A DNA stretch of 64,000 bases. Origin: Sinomonas cellulolyticus (GTDB lineage Bacteria; Actinomycetota; Actinomycetes; Actinomycetales; Micrococcaceae). Location of the stretch: the NCBI RefSeq assembly GCF_014656475.1, contig NZ_BNCM01000001.1, forward strand, positions 124,001 to 188,000, read 5' to 3'. Shown here one piece after another: positions 27,974 to 36,703 of the stretch; within the stretch, counting starts at the first letter, position 1, and each line of letters begins with the position of its first letter. A model generated the notes under the pieces. That model ran no database searches and had not been told where the DNA came from. It saw only the letters and a list, made by a program, of their open reading frames with translations. Position numbers and translations under genes: made by a program.

Positions 27974-28121
27974 GCGTCACAAGCTTTCTCTTCGGTCAGG
28001 AGCGTGGCCCCGGCAGCCTCCTCGTTGAGCCTGCCGTCCAAGCATACCTAGACCGGTACGGACCGTGACCACTCTGTGACGTATTGCACACGCGCTTCCA
28101 GCGGTCCGTTGTCAGACCGGT

Positions 28122-29150
28122 CTAGCGCCGCCGGCCGGTCCACGCGAGCAGTTTCTCCACAGGCCACGTCGTGACGATCCGCTCGGCCGGCACACCGTTC
28201 GCCTCGGCCCGCGCGGCGCCGTAGTGCAGGAAGTCCAGTTGCCCCGGGGCGTGGGCGTCTGTGTCGATGCTGAACAGGCAGTCGGCGTCGAGCGCCTTCT
28301 GGATGAGCCGGTCGGGAGGGTCCTGCCGCTCGGGACGGGAGTTGATCTCGACGGCGACGCCGTTGGCGGCGCAGGCCGCGAACACGCGATCCGCGTCGAA
28401 CTGCGACTCGGGTCGGGTCCCGCGCGAGCCCTTCACGAGCCGCCCCGTGCAGTGGCCGAGCACGTCCGTGTGCTCGTCGTCGATCGCCGCGAGCATGCGC
28501 CGGGTCATGGGCCCGGATTCGGAGCGCAGCTTCGAGTGCACGCTTGCCACGACCACGTCGAGCCGGCCGAGCATCTCGGGCGTCTGGTCGAGGGAACCGT
28601 CCTCGAGGATGTCCACCTCGATCCCGGCCAGCAGGCGGAACCCGTCCTCGAACGACTCGTTGGCCAGCGCAACCTGATCGAGCTGCCGGGCGAGGCGCTC
28701 CGCGTCCAGCCCGTGCGCGATCGTCAGGCTGGGAGAATGGTCCGTCACTGCTTGGTACGAGCGGCCGAGCCAGCGCGCGGCCCTGGCCATCTCGTCCAAC
28801 GGCGAACCGCCGTCGGAGGCGTCCGTGTGCGAGTGGAGGTCCCCGAGGAGGAGTGCGTGCAGTCCCTCCCCGGACTCGGTCTCGGCCAGAGGCTCCGCGG
28901 AGCGTTCCCGCAGCTCAGCGAGGTAGGCGGGGACCCCGCCGTCGACCGCCTCCCGCACCACGGCGAACGTCCGGTCGCCGATGCCCTTGACCCGCCTCAG
29001 CCTGCCGTCCCGGGCGCGTGCAGCGATCTCATCGGGCTCCATGCCCGCGAGGACGCCTGCGGCAGTGCGGAAGGCGCGCACACGGTAGGTCTCGGCCAGC
29101 TCGCGCTCAAGCCAGAACGCGATCTCCTGCAGTGCTTCGACCGGGTCCAT
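28122..29150 (-). CDS. PHP domain protein (PolX C-terminal-like phosphoesterase)
   Basis: A 342-aa protein. Residues about 1-75 form helix-hairpin-helix elements (YRVRAFRTAAGVLAG; LRRVKGIGDRTFAVVREAV) as in PolX/DNA polymerase beta N termini. Residues about 105-330 are a PHP phosphoesterase: GDLHSHTDASDGG, AVTDHS, GIEVDI, VASVHS, LGHCTGR, VEINSRPERQDP and IDTDAHAPGQL carry the metal-binding His/Asp/Glu set. The polymerase palm is absent. It probably hydrolyses phosphoesters in DNA repair or a nucleotide. ATG 29150 has GAGAGGGG 6 nt upstream; the GTG two codons before it does not. Confidence 0.88.
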   Translation of the reverse strand: MDPVEALQEIAFWLERELAETYRVRAFRTAAGVLAGMEPDEIAARARDGRLRRVKGIGDRTFAVVREAVDGGVPAYLAELRERSAEPLAETESGEGLHALLLGDLHSHTDASDGGSPLDEMARAARWLGRSYQAVTDHSPSLTIAHGLDAERLARQLDQVALANESFEDGFRLLAGIEVDILEDGSLDQTPEMLGRLDVVVASVHSKLRSESGPMTRRMLAAIDDEHTDVLGHCTGRLVKGSRGTRPESQFDADRVFAACAANGVAVEINSRPERQDPPDRLIQKALDADCLFSIDTDAHAPGQLDFLHYGAARAEANGVPAERIVTTWPVEKLLAWTGRRR

Positions 29151-29229
29151 CGCCACCCCTCTCCCTCATGCCTCGGCCTCGCCGCCCATCCGGCCTCGCC
29201 GTTGCGCCCAGTCTGGCAGCGGTGCCGTG

Positions 29230-29329
29230 AGCACGGCCAGACGGAGGGGGTCCCAGTGGTGCCCCAGAGGATGGAGGCGCCGAGGACGCTGGCGACGCCG
29301 AGGCCGTGGTCGCGCCGAGCGGCGGTCAC
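29230..29329 (-). pseudogene. Remnant of an EamA/DMT-family transporter N terminus
   Basis: From ATG 29329 the frame reads MTAARRDHGLGVASVLGASILWGTTGT, which is the characteristic first transmembrane helix of EamA drug/metabolite transporters, then loses similarity after about 27 residues. In a second frame the next bases read PLRLAVLTAPLP, which may be C-terminal debris. A full transporter would be ~300 aa, so the gene has been deleted down to a stub of about 100 bases between the PHP and arylsulfotransferase genes. Confidence 0.55.
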
Positions 29330-29359
29330 GAGGCCTCCTCATGAGCGTGTCCGCCCGGA

Positions 29360-30871
29360 CTACGCCGGGATCACCGCCGAGGTGGCCAGCACGTTCCCCT
29401 TCGCGTCGAGCGCTTCGACGGCCAGGTGCGCTGCGGCGGGCACGGCGACGTTCGTCTCGAATCCGCGCTTCCTGACCACCGCGGCCTCCGCGAGCGAGTC
29501 CGGATCCTGGCCGGTGAGGAAGCGCCAGCTGGCCACCTGGGTGGCGCCGTTCCAGCTCGCGTAGGCCTGCATCGTGGAGCCGTTGCCGGTCACGACGGCG
29601 AGATCCGGGACCGTTGCGGGAGTGGCCGTCCACGGATACCGGTAGGCGCGGTAGCACCCTCCGCCGATTCCCGTGGCCTCGGCGATAGCTGTGCCGTCCG
29701 GGGCGAACTCAGTCGCGGCCGGGTCCGATCCCCAGCCCACCATGTAGTTGCCGTTGTCGAGGAACTGGACGTTGCCCATCGCGTTGCCGCGGTGGCCGCC
29801 ATGGGACAGAACGAGCTTGAGCGCGACGGTGCGTGCCTTCTCGTCGACGGCGAGGATCAGTCCGCGCGAGGTGCCCGTGGTCCCGTCCTTGTAGTGGTTG
29901 TCGAACATGCTGACTACACCGTCGGGCCGCTGCCGGACGTCGTGCTGCCAGGCGAAGGCCGCCTCGGCCGGGATGGCGAAGTCGCTGAGCATGCCGCCGA
30001 GGCGCCAGCGGATGTCTCCCGCGGAATCGACGAGGTAGGCCGTGTGCGTGTGGCGCGCGGAGATGAGATAGCCGTCCGGCCGGCGGTCCGCGGAGTTGAC
30101 GTGGAACGGGTCGAAGGCCTTGTCGGCCGTGGTGCCGTCCGCTTTGGGGTCGTCGGAGGGTCTGACGAAGGATTCGGTGAGGCCGATGTGCTCCGACGCG
30201 GTCCAGTCGAAGACGACCGTGCCGGACGCGATGTCGACCTCCTGCACGTGGCAGTCGTACATGTAGCCGGCTGCAGGGCCGCCAAGGGGCGTCAGGTCTT
30301 TCCGCACGGTGGGATAGGACGTGAGGAGGGCAGTGCCTGCCTGCGTGAGCGTGAACTCGTGGAGATCAGCCTTGAGGCCCCCGCCCGCGGAGACCTGGGC
30401 AATGGTCGTGTACGTGGTGTCCCTGACGACCCCCACCCCCTCGCCGTGGCCGCCGATCCCCTTCCCGCTCCAGTAGGTCAGGACGGGCCGGCCGCGATAG
30501 GTCTGGACCCGGAGGTCGGTGACTCCAGCGCCGGTCGGCTCCATCCAGACGGGGGCACCCGAGTTGTCCATGATGAGGCCGTTGGTGCCGTGGCCCATCG
30601 GCCCGGTGAAGAGCAGTCCGGGTGCGGTCGGCCTGTCGTTCCAGATGCTCACGTGGGGCGCGGTGAGCTTGGTGCTCGTGAAGGTCCGGTCGGGCAGGCC
30701 CGAGGCGGGAGCCGACGCCGGGGCAGAGGGTGAGGCGGAAGGCGTCGACGCTGCGGCCGCGCCGGGAGGGAGGGGGAAGATGCTCGAGCGGGCCACACCG
30801 GCACCGGCAACAGCACCGACGACGGCGAGTCCGGCACCTTGGATGAAATGGCGGCGGCTGACCCTGATCAT
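29360..30871 (-). CDS. Tat-exported arylsulfotransferase (ASST) family protein
   Basis: A 503-aa secreted protein. The N terminus has a twin-arginine signal, SRRHFIQGAGLAVVGAVAGAGV, followed by a Ser/Pro/Ala linker to about residue 55. The rest is a beta-propeller of the arylsulfotransferase/Arylsulfotran_2 type with repeated W-containing strands and conserved His residues in DLHEFTLT, DCHVQEVD, DPFHVNS, SARHTHTAYLV and WQHDVRQ; one of these His would carry sulfate in true ASSTs. TACGCT ends 7 nt before ATG 30871, so the long open frame upstream is not used. Substrate unknown; a scaffold role is possible. Confidence 0.85.
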   Translation of the reverse strand: MIRVSRRHFIQGAGLAVVGAVAGAGVARSSIFPLPPGAAAASTPSASPSAPASAPASGLPDRTFTSTKLTAPHVSIWNDRPTAPGLLFTGPMGHGTNGLIMDNSGAPVWMEPTGAGVTDLRVQTYRGRPVLTYWSGKGIGGHGEGVGVVRDTTYTTIAQVSAGGGLKADLHEFTLTQAGTALLTSYPTVRKDLTPLGGPAAGYMYDCHVQEVDIASGTVVFDWTASEHIGLTESFVRPSDDPKADGTTADKAFDPFHVNSADRRPDGYLISARHTHTAYLVDSAGDIRWRLGGMLSDFAIPAEAAFAWQHDVRQRPDGVVSMFDNHYKDGTTGTSRGLILAVDEKARTVALKLVLSHGGHRGNAMGNVQFLDNGNYMVGWGSDPAATEFAPDGTAIAEATGIGGGCYRAYRYPWTATPATVPDLAVVTGNGSTMQAYASWNGATQVASWRFLTGQDPDSLAEAAVVRKRGFETNVAVPAAAHLAVEALDAKGNVLATSAVIPA

Positions 30872-30878
30872 GTGCCTC

Positions 30879-30884
30879 AGCGTA
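30879..30884 (-). promoter_or_regulatory. -10 element (TACGCT), leaderless start of arylsulfotransferase gene
   Basis: TACGCT ends 7 nt before ATG 30871. Confidence 0.55.
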
Positions 30885-30951
30885 GGAACGGTCCCTATGC
30901 CCAGCAGTGCGGCCAGCTGTGTCCGAGCTGAGTGAAAGCAGTGGATGTGGC

Positions 30952-31986
30952 TCAGGCGACGATGAGGGCGCCGACAAGTCCGACCGCCCCCACCACGAGG
31001 GTCGAGCACGCGGCCAGTGCGAGCGTGGGTCCTCCGCGTGCGGCGAGCGAACGGATCCGGACGCCCGCGCCCAGGCCGAGCATCGCCGTCGTGAGCAGGA
31101 ACGTCTGCACCGCAGAGGCGGTTCCGAGGACGGCTGTGGGCAGTGGGGCGAGGCTCCGCAGGGCGACGAAGGCGATGAACCCGAGGACGAACAGCGGAAC
31201 GAGCGGCGGCCGCCTGCCGTCCACGAGCCCGCGGCGCCGCTGTCGCCACGACAGGAAGGCCGCGACCGGGGCAAGCATGAGGACGCGGGCCAGCTTGAGG
31301 GTCACGGCGATTCCGAGCGCGCCGCCTCCGAGGAGGCCGGCCGCGGCCACGACCTGGGCCACCTCGTGGACGCTCGCCCCCGCCCAGACGGCACTGACCC
31401 GTGCGTCGAGGCCGAGCAGGCCCGCCAGTGCGGGAACGACCGCAATCATCAGGGTACCGAAGAGGACCACGAGTGCGACGGCGGTGACGGTCTCCTCCTC
31501 GTCGGCGTCGACCACAGACTCGACGCCGGCCACCGCCGCGGCACCGCAGATCGAGAAGCCGCATGCGACGAGCAGCGCCTGCCGGGGCGGCACGCGCAGG
31601 AGCCGCCCAAGGAGCACGGTGGCGAGGATGCCGACGACCACCACGGCTGCCGCGAGCGCGGGAATCCCCCAGCCGAGGGCGGCGAGGTCCTTGAGGGAGA
31701 GCTGGAGGCCGAGCACCACGATGCCGAGCCGGAGCGGGACCCGGCCGGCGAAGGCGAGGCCGGCGGCGAGCCGCTCGGGCAGCAGCCCCAGGTTCCGTGC
31801 CGCCATGCCCAGGACGATCCCGACGAGCAGCGGGCTGAGCCCGGGGACCAGCGCAGCCGTTGCGACAGCTGCCAGTGCCCCCGCGAGTGCGACGGTGAGA
31901 CCGGGCAGGACCCTTCCGATCGCCCTCGCGCGGGAGGGGCGAGCGGCGGAGCGGTCGGTGGCTGTGACGGGAGCTGAGGCTGGCAT
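30952..31986 (-). CDS. YeiH/UPF0324 family putative sulfate exporter
   Basis: A 344-aa integral membrane protein with about ten transmembrane helices. Family signatures are PLRLGIVVLGLQLSLKDLAALG, CGFSICGAAAVAGVESVVDADEEET, and the VSAVWAGASVHEVAQVVAAAG block. It is annotated as a sulfate exporter in some relatives, but direct proof is limited. ATG 31986 is preceded at 6 nt by AACGAT, a weak -10. It is divergent from a LysR gene, the usual YeiE/YeiH arrangement, so that regulator probably controls it. Confidence 0.88.
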   Translation of the reverse strand: MPASAPVTATDRSAARPSRARAIGRVLPGLTVALAGALAAVATAALVPGLSPLLVGIVLGMAARNLGLLPERLAAGLAFAGRVPLRLGIVVLGLQLSLKDLAALGWGIPALAAAVVVVGILATVLLGRLLRVPPRQALLVACGFSICGAAAVAGVESVVDADEEETVTAVALVVLFGTLMIAVVPALAGLLGLDARVSAVWAGASVHEVAQVVAAAGLLGGGALGIAVTLKLARVLMLAPVAAFLSWRQRRRGLVDGRRPPLVPLFVLGFIAFVALRSLAPLPTAVLGTASAVQTFLLTTAMLGLGAGVRIRSLAARGGPTLALAACSTLVVGAVGLVGALIVA

Positions 31987-32041
31987 GGTTCCATCGTTCC
32001 GGCACCTGCTCTCCGCCGGTAGCCGCCGATTGGGCATGCAG

Positions 32042-32062
32042 CCCATATGCTGAGCATATGGG
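32042..32062. promoter_or_regulatory. Palindromic operator overlapping -10 and start codon of the LysR gene
   Basis: CCCATATGC-TGA-GCATATGGG is a perfect 9-bp inverted repeat. It contains the candidate -10 TATGCT (32046-32051) and the ATG at 32058. Such placement would let the LysR protein block its own promoter, and it lies 56 nt from the divergent yeiH start. Confidence 0.6.
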
Positions 32063-32945
32063 TACGCGCGACTGGGATCTCCGGCACTACCGCCTGCTCG
32101 CCGCGCTCGCGGCGGAGGGGAGCATCGGCGCCGCCGCTCGCGCCACGGGCATGGCCCAGCCGAACGCGTCCCGGCTGCTCGAGCAGATGGAGCGCTCCGC
32201 GGGCTTCCCTCTCGCCCGGCGCGCGCCACGCGGCACTGCACTCACCGATCGGGGGCGGGTCGTGGCCGGTCTGGCGGCCGAGATCGTCGAGGCCGCGGAG
32301 AGCCTCACCCGCGCCGTCGCCGCCCTCGAGGGAGCCCGGGGCTCCCTTCACCTGTGCGCCTCGCTGACCGTGGCCGAGCACCTCATGCCCGGGTGGCTCG
32401 CCGCCGCCCAGCAGCGCCTCGCAGGCGTCACCACGACCCTCGATGTCGGCAACTCCGACGAGGTCTTCGACCGGGTTCGGGCCGGCTCAGCCGATCTCGG
32501 CTTCGTCGAGGGCCCTACGCTCCGGACGGGCTTCCGGTACCTGGAGGTGGGGCGGGACGAGCTCGTGGTCATTGTGAGCCCCGACCATCCCTGGGCGCAC
32601 TCCCCCGAGGTCGAACCGCAGGCGGTCGCCTCCGCCGGCCTCGTGGTGCGCGAGCCGGGGTCCGGAACGCGTCAGACGGCGGACCTCGCGCTCGCGGAGT
32701 TCGGCACCGGTCCCCGCTTCGAGGTGGGCAGCAATGCGGCCCTCGCGGCGAGCGTCGCCGCCGGGCTGGGACCCGGCGTCGTCAGCCGCCTCGCCGTCCA
32801 GGCCGCACTGCGCGGTGGACGCCTCGTGGAGGTGCCGGCGCCCGGCCTGAAGCTGGCGCGCGTCCTGCGCGCGGTGTGGCACTCCGGCACTCCACTCGGG
32901 GCCGCAGCAAGGGACTTCCTCGAGATCGTCACCGCCGTACGCTAG
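32058..32945 (+). CDS. LysR family transcriptional regulator
   Basis: A 295-aa LysR-type regulator. The winged helix is at about 5-65 (LRHYRLLAALAAEGSIGAAARATGMAQPNASRLLEQMERSAGFPLARR), and the periplasmic-binding-like effector domain at about 90-290. The effector is unknown; divergent yeiH suggests an anion or sulfur-related signal. TATGCT ends 6 nt before ATG 32058 and no ribosome site is visible, so the transcript is probably leaderless. Confidence 0.93.
   Translation: MGTRDWDLRHYRLLAALAAEGSIGAAARATGMAQPNASRLLEQMERSAGFPLARRAPRGTALTDRGRVVAGLAAEIVEAAESLTRAVAALEGARGSLHLCASLTVAEHLMPGWLAAAQQRLAGVTTTLDVGNSDEVFDRVRAGSADLGFVEGPTLRTGFRYLEVGRDELVVIVSPDHPWAHSPEVEPQAVASAGLVVREPGSGTRQTADLALAEFGTGPRFEVGSNAALAASVAAGLGPGVVSRLAVQAALRGGRLVEVPAPGLKLARVLRAVWHSGTPLGAAARDFLEIVTAVR
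32938..32943 (+). promoter_or_regulatory. -10 element (TACGCT), leaderless start of lipoprotein gene
   Basis: TACGCT lies inside the last codons of the LysR gene and ends 6 nt before ATG 32950. Confidence 0.5.
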
Positions 32946-32949
32946 GCGT

Positions 32950-33888
32950 ATGCGGTCCGCGGGCAGGGTCCTCGCGCTGCTCGCAGTCCTGACTGCCGTT
33001 GCTGCGAGCGGCTGCACGCCGACCACGCAAGGCTCCGCGCGAACGACGCCGGCGGAGGACTCCAGCGCAGTCGTGAAGGCCGCGGTGGACCAGTTCAGGG
33101 ACGGGTACGCGACCGGAACCATCGTTCTGCAGCTGACCGACGGCGGCGGGTCCGAGTTCACCGTGGTGAGGGCCGAGCTCTCCGACCCCAGGTTCGCCGC
33201 CGGCACCGTGTGGACGGGCTCGACCCGCTTCACCCCGGGACAGACCACGAGCCTGCCGGCCGCGGTGACCCAGCCGGTGTGCAGCAGCACGGGCGCGAGC
33301 CCAGCGCACGACGCCGAGCCCTCGGTCCGCGTGCAGCTCGCCGACGGAACGGAGCAGCTCGTGCGTGCTGAAGACTCCCACGCCGTGCTCGCCCGGATCC
33401 ATGCGGACGGGTGCTTCGCAGCGATGGCGGCCTCAGCGGTGACCCTTGCCTTCGACGACACGCTCGAGGCGGGCGCGCAACCCGGGTCTGCTGTCCTGAC
33501 CCTCCGCGCGAGCGCCCCCGCACGCACCGCTCCGTCGAGCGCCTCCCCATCGGGCTCCTCCCCGTCGGGCTCCTCCGCGGCAGGGGCCTCTCCGAACCCC
33601 TCCCCGCCGGTCCTGCAGTCGGTCGGGGGAACCACCCTGCTGGACGAGGACCGCGCGCAGCCGTGGCCGCGCGGCGTCGTCCTCCGCCCCGGGGCAGCGG
33701 TGCCGCTCGTGGTGCGGGCTGCCCGCTGTGACGCCCACGCCGTCGCGGAGGACAAGGTGGGGACGCTCATACCGCTCACGCTCTCAGCCGCGGGCCAGAC
33801 GGGAGTAGTGAAAGTCGCCGCGTCTGCACCGCTGCGCCGCGCAATCTACAGCTTCGTCGCGAGCGCGTGCGGCTGGCCGGCGGGATGA
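32950..33888 (+). CDS. Putative lipoprotein of unknown function
   Basis: A 312-aa exported protein with a signal peptide and lipobox (VLALLAVLTAVAASGC, Cys22). The mature part has a first domain at about 40-165 (AVVKAAVDQFRDGYATGTIVLQL), a Ser/Pro-rich linker at about 185-215 and a second region to the end with RPGAAVPLVVRAARCDAHAVAEDKVGTLIPL. Four Cys outside the lipobox could form two disulfides. No family recognised. It starts 4 nt after the LysR stop but has its own -10, so it may be transcribed independently. Confidence 0.78.
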   Translation: MRSAGRVLALLAVLTAVAASGCTPTTQGSARTTPAEDSSAVVKAAVDQFRDGYATGTIVLQLTDGGGSEFTVVRAELSDPRFAAGTVWTGSTRFTPGQTTSLPAAVTQPVCSSTGASPAHDAEPSVRVQLADGTEQLVRAEDSHAVLARIHADGCFAAMAASAVTLAFDDTLEAGAQPGSAVLTLRASAPARTAPSSASPSGSSPSGSSAAGASPNPSPPVLQSVGGTTLLDEDRAQPWPRGVVLRPGAAVPLVVRAARCDAHAVAEDKVGTLIPLTLSAAGQTGVVKVAASAPLRRAIYSFVASACGWPAG

Positions 33889-33909
33889 ACGCCGGGCGGG
33901 ATGAACGCC
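33880..33909. repeat. Tandem repeat GCGGGATGAACGCC, two copies
   Basis: The 14-mer occurs at 33880-33893 and 33896-33909, spanning the lipoprotein stop codon. Probably a recent small duplication. Confidence 0.5.
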
Positions 33910-33932
33910 CCCAGTTCGGCCGGGCTGATGGC

Positions 33933-33938
33933 TAGGCT
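33933..33938 (+). promoter_or_regulatory. -10 element (TAGGCT), leaderless def promoter
   Basis: TAGGCT ends 6 nt before ATG 33945. Confidence 0.55.
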
Positions 33939-33944
33939 GGGGTC

Positions 33945-34622
33945 ATGACGACCGGATTCCGCGACCATGCAGCAGGCCCGCAGGCACCCGCCAGCGACTG
34001 GTCTGCCGCTCGACTCGCCGAGGCTGCCGCCGAGATCGTGGCCGGCGAGGACCTCCCGCCGATCGTCCAGGCCGGGCACCCCGTCCTGCGCACGGCGGCC
34101 CTTCCCTTCGAGGGCCAGCTCGATGCAGAGCTTCTCGGCGCCCTCATCGCCATCATGCGCCAGACGATGCACGCGGCGCCCGGGGTGGGCCTCGCAGCAC
34201 CCCAGATCGGCCTCCCGCTGCGCCTCGCCGTGCTCGAGGACGGCTGGGCCGGGGACGAGCAGGCGGCGGCCGCCCGCAGCCGCTCTCCCCTGCCCTTCGT
34301 CGCCATGCTGAACCCGGTCTACGTGCCGGTGGGTGCAGAGCGCTCAGCATTCTACGAGGGGTGCCTCTCGGTGCGCGGGTACACCGCGGTGGTGCGGCGC
34401 GCCGAGCGGGTCGAGGCCCGCTGGACCGCCCCGGACGGCGCAGCCCGGGGCGCCGAGTTCACGGGCTGGCAGGCACGGATCGTGCAGCACGAGACGGACC
34501 ACCTCGCCGGGACCCTCTACCTGGACAAGGCTGAGCCGCGCTCGCTGTGCTCCAACGAGGAGTACGCCGCCCGTTGGGCCCAGCCCACTCCCGAGCGGGC
34601 GGCCCGGGCCCTCGGGTTCTAG
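33945..34622 (+). CDS. def: Peptide deformylase
   Basis: A 225-aa metal-dependent enzyme that removes the formyl group from new proteins. All three motifs are present: GVGLAAPQIGLP (about 80), EGCLSVRGY (about 138; Cys ligand) and QHETDHLAGTLY (about 182; two His ligands and Glu). An N-terminal extension of ~40 residues precedes the core. The leaderless -10 lies just upstream. It is a single gene, convergent with the S9 peptidase, with only 7 nt between stops. Confidence 0.95.
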   Translation: MTTGFRDHAAGPQAPASDWSAARLAEAAAEIVAGEDLPPIVQAGHPVLRTAALPFEGQLDAELLGALIAIMRQTMHAAPGVGLAAPQIGLPLRLAVLEDGWAGDEQAAAARSRSPLPFVAMLNPVYVPVGAERSAFYEGCLSVRGYTAVVRRAERVEARWTAPDGAARGAEFTGWQARIVQHETDHLAGTLYLDKAEPRSLCSNEEYAARWAQPTPERAARALGF

Positions 34623-34629
34623 AGCGGCC

Positions 34630-36642
34630 TCACAGGTGCTGGCCGAGCCAGCGAAGGATGTGTTCGAAGCGGGTCCTGCGGTGGTGCGGGGTGCCTGAGC
34701 GCGAGAGCTCGTGGTTCTCGCCCGGGAAGATGAGCAGCTCGGTCTCCACTCCGCCGAGCCGCAGTGCCGCGTAGTACCGCTGGGCCTGCTCGATGGGGCA
34801 GCGCCAGTCCTCCTCCGAATGGACCACGAGGGTGGGCGTCCGCACCTCGGCAACGCAGGCCATGGGGCTCTGCGCGAGCATCGCCTCGGCGTCCCAGCCG
34901 GTGTACTCCCCGGGGAAGTACCAGCCGATGTCGCTTGAGCCGACGAAGCTGAGCGGGTCGAGGAATCCGCGCTCGACGACCGCGGCCTTGAACCGGTGGT
35001 CGTGGGCTATCGTCCACGCCGTGAGATAGCCGCCGTAGGAGCCGCCGAGGATGCCGAGCCGGTCCCGGTCCAGCTGCGGATAGGCCGCGAGCGCCGCGTC
35101 GAGGAAGCCGATGACATCCTCATAGTCGACTGTTCCCATCCGCCCGACGATGGCACGGCCGTGCTCCTCGCCGTAGCCGGCCGCCCCCCGCGGATTGCAC
35201 ATGACCACGGCGTAGCCGGCGCCTGCGAGCACCTGCGCCTCGTCGAACCACGCGCCGGTGTACTGGGCGAACGGACCGCCGTGGATCATAAGCAGCGCCG
35301 GGTGCGGGCCGTCGCCTTCGGGCAGCACGACCCAGCCGTGCACGTCGCTGCCGTCCGGGCTGGTCCCCGCGAGCTCGCGCGGGACGAGCGGGGCCGCTGC
35401 CGAGCGGAGGGGAGCGTTGATGTCCGTGAGCGGTTCCAGCAGCACATCGCCTGGGGCAAGCCGGTAGAGCTCCCCTGGACCCTCGGCGTCGGCCGCTGCG
35501 AGCACGACGGCGCCGCGGGCCTCGCCCACGCCGGTCACCACGAGCGGTGCGCGGGTCAGCTCCTCGCGGTGCCCGTCGGGAGTGAAGGCGAGCAGCTGGA
35601 CGGCGCCCCGGCTGCGGGAGAGCACCAGCGCACGCCCGGCGCTGTCCACGTGCAGCGCAGCGGGCGCCTCGCCGAGGTCGTCGGCCTCGGTGCTCAGGCG
35701 CACGGTGGTTCCGTCGCCGGAAGTGTGCCAGAACAGATGGGTCGAGCGGCCGATGAAATCCCTTCCTGAGCTGCCGAGGGACGAGGCGACCCCGAACACC
35801 CCCGTGCCGTCCGCGTCCTCCGCGACCGCCTGGACGGACGCGGCGTCGGCACCCAGCTCGAGCGGCTCGGAGGGGCCGCCCTCGGCCGGGGTGCGCACGG
35901 CGCGGCTGCCGAGTGTGTCGACCGCCGCCGGATCAAAGCGGGAGACGGTGTAGATCCACGTGCCATCCGCGCTGAAGCGGGGCTCGGCATGGTCCACGGC
36001 GCCGTCAGTCAGCTCCCGGGACTCGGGCAGGCCCTGGGAGGCCTTGCTGTCCGTGGCAGCGGCTTCCTCGGCCTCGGCCTTCGCTGCACGGCCGCGCGCC
36101 GGGATGAACGGCTCGGTGTCGAGCGGCGGGACGTCGAGCACGAACAGGCGCAGGCGCTGGTCGCCCGTGTAGCCCACGCCGTTCATCCGGTAGTTGAGGT
36201 CCTTGATGAGGCGGGGGTCTTCGGCGCCCGGCCCCACCCCTTCGATGGAGCCGTAGCGGCCCTCCTCCGGGACCCGGGCCGTGTAGGCGATCCTCGCGCC
36301 GTCCGGTGAGATCGTGAACTGGGCCACCCCCAGCGGGGCCGCGGTGAGGATCAGGGGCTCACCGCCCCGGGCGTCGGCCACCGCGACCTGCGGCTTGCCC
36401 CCGGCCTCTGCCCGGAGGAACGCGAGGAACCGTCCGTCCGGGGAGTACTGGGGCGCAGTGTCGCGGAAGCCGCGGGTGAGCAGCCGGGGCTCACCGCCCG
36501 CGAGTGGCACCTCCCAGATCTGGCCCACGGTCGAATCGGAGCGGAGGTCCGGGCGGGTGACGGCGACGGCGCAGCGGTCGCCGTCCGGGTGCACGCTGGG
36601 TGCGGAGAGGGATCGGATGAGGTCCACGTGTTCCGGAATCAT
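34630..36642 (-). CDS. S9 family prolyl oligopeptidase/acylaminoacyl peptidase
   Basis: A 670-aa two-domain serine peptidase. The N-terminal ~400 residues form a beta-propeller with WD40-like PD40 repeats ([24 protein letters not shown]). The C-terminal hydrolase has the oxyanion loop [15 protein letters not shown], the nucleophile GGSYGGYLT, the acid in [13 protein letters not shown] and the His in [12 protein letters not shown]. It has no signal peptide, so it likely trims cytoplasmic peptides. ATG 36642 is preceded at 7 nt by TAGTAT and fits the family start; another ATG six codons upstream lacks such support. Confidence 0.92.
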   Translation of the reverse strand: MIPEHVDLIRSLSAPSVHPDGDRCAVAVTRPDLRSDSTVGQIWEVPLAGGEPRLLTRGFRDTAPQYSPDGRFLAFLRAEAGGKPQVAVADARGGEPLILTAAPLGVAQFTISPDGARIAYTARVPEEGRYGSIEGVGPGAEDPRLIKDLNYRMNGVGYTGDQRLRLFVLDVPPLDTEPFIPARGRAAKAEAEEAAATDSKASQGLPESRELTDGAVDHAEPRFSADGTWIYTVSRFDPAAVDTLGSRAVRTPAEGGPSEPLELGADAASVQAVAEDADGTGVFGVASSLGSSGRDFIGRSTHLFWHTSGDGTTVRLSTEADDLGEAPAALHVDSAGRALVLSRSRGAVQLLAFTPDGHREELTRAPLVVTGVGEARGAVVLAAADAEGPGELYRLAPGDVLLEPLTDINAPLRSAAAPLVPRELAGTSPDGSDVHGWVVLPEGDGPHPALLMIHGGPFAQYTGAWFDEAQVLAGAGYAVVMCNPRGAAGYGEEHGRAIVGRMGTVDYEDVIGFLDAALAAYPQLDRDRLGILGGSYGGYLTAWTIAHDHRFKAAVVERGFLDPLSFVGSSDIGWYFPGEYTGWDAEAMLAQSPMACVAEVRTPTLVVHSEEDWRCPIEQAQRYYAALRLGGVETELLIFPGENHELSRSGTPHHRRTRFEHILRWLGQHL

Positions 36643-36649
36643 GAAACGG

Positions 36650-36655
36650 ATACTA
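36650..36655 (-). promoter_or_regulatory. -10 element (TAGTAT), leaderless start of S9 peptidase gene
   Basis: TAGTAT ends 7 nt before ATG 36642. Confidence 0.55.
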
Positions 36656-36690
36656 CGCATCCGATGCGGCAGCCTACAGGCCCGCGCCGA

Positions 36691-36696
36691 TACGAT
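36691..36696 (+). promoter_or_regulatory. -10 element (TACGAT), leaderless start of rlmA-like gene
   Basis: TACGAT ends 7 nt before GTG 36704. It also overlaps the alternative ATG at 36695. Confidence 0.5.
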
Positions 36697-36703
36697 GGTG
36701 GCC

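Noticed and set aside
29426..30733. 435-aa open frame antisense to the arylsulfotransferase
   Set aside because: It is a high-GC shadow frame; no motif, ribosome site or promoter, while the opposite strand encodes a recognisable Tat-exported protein.
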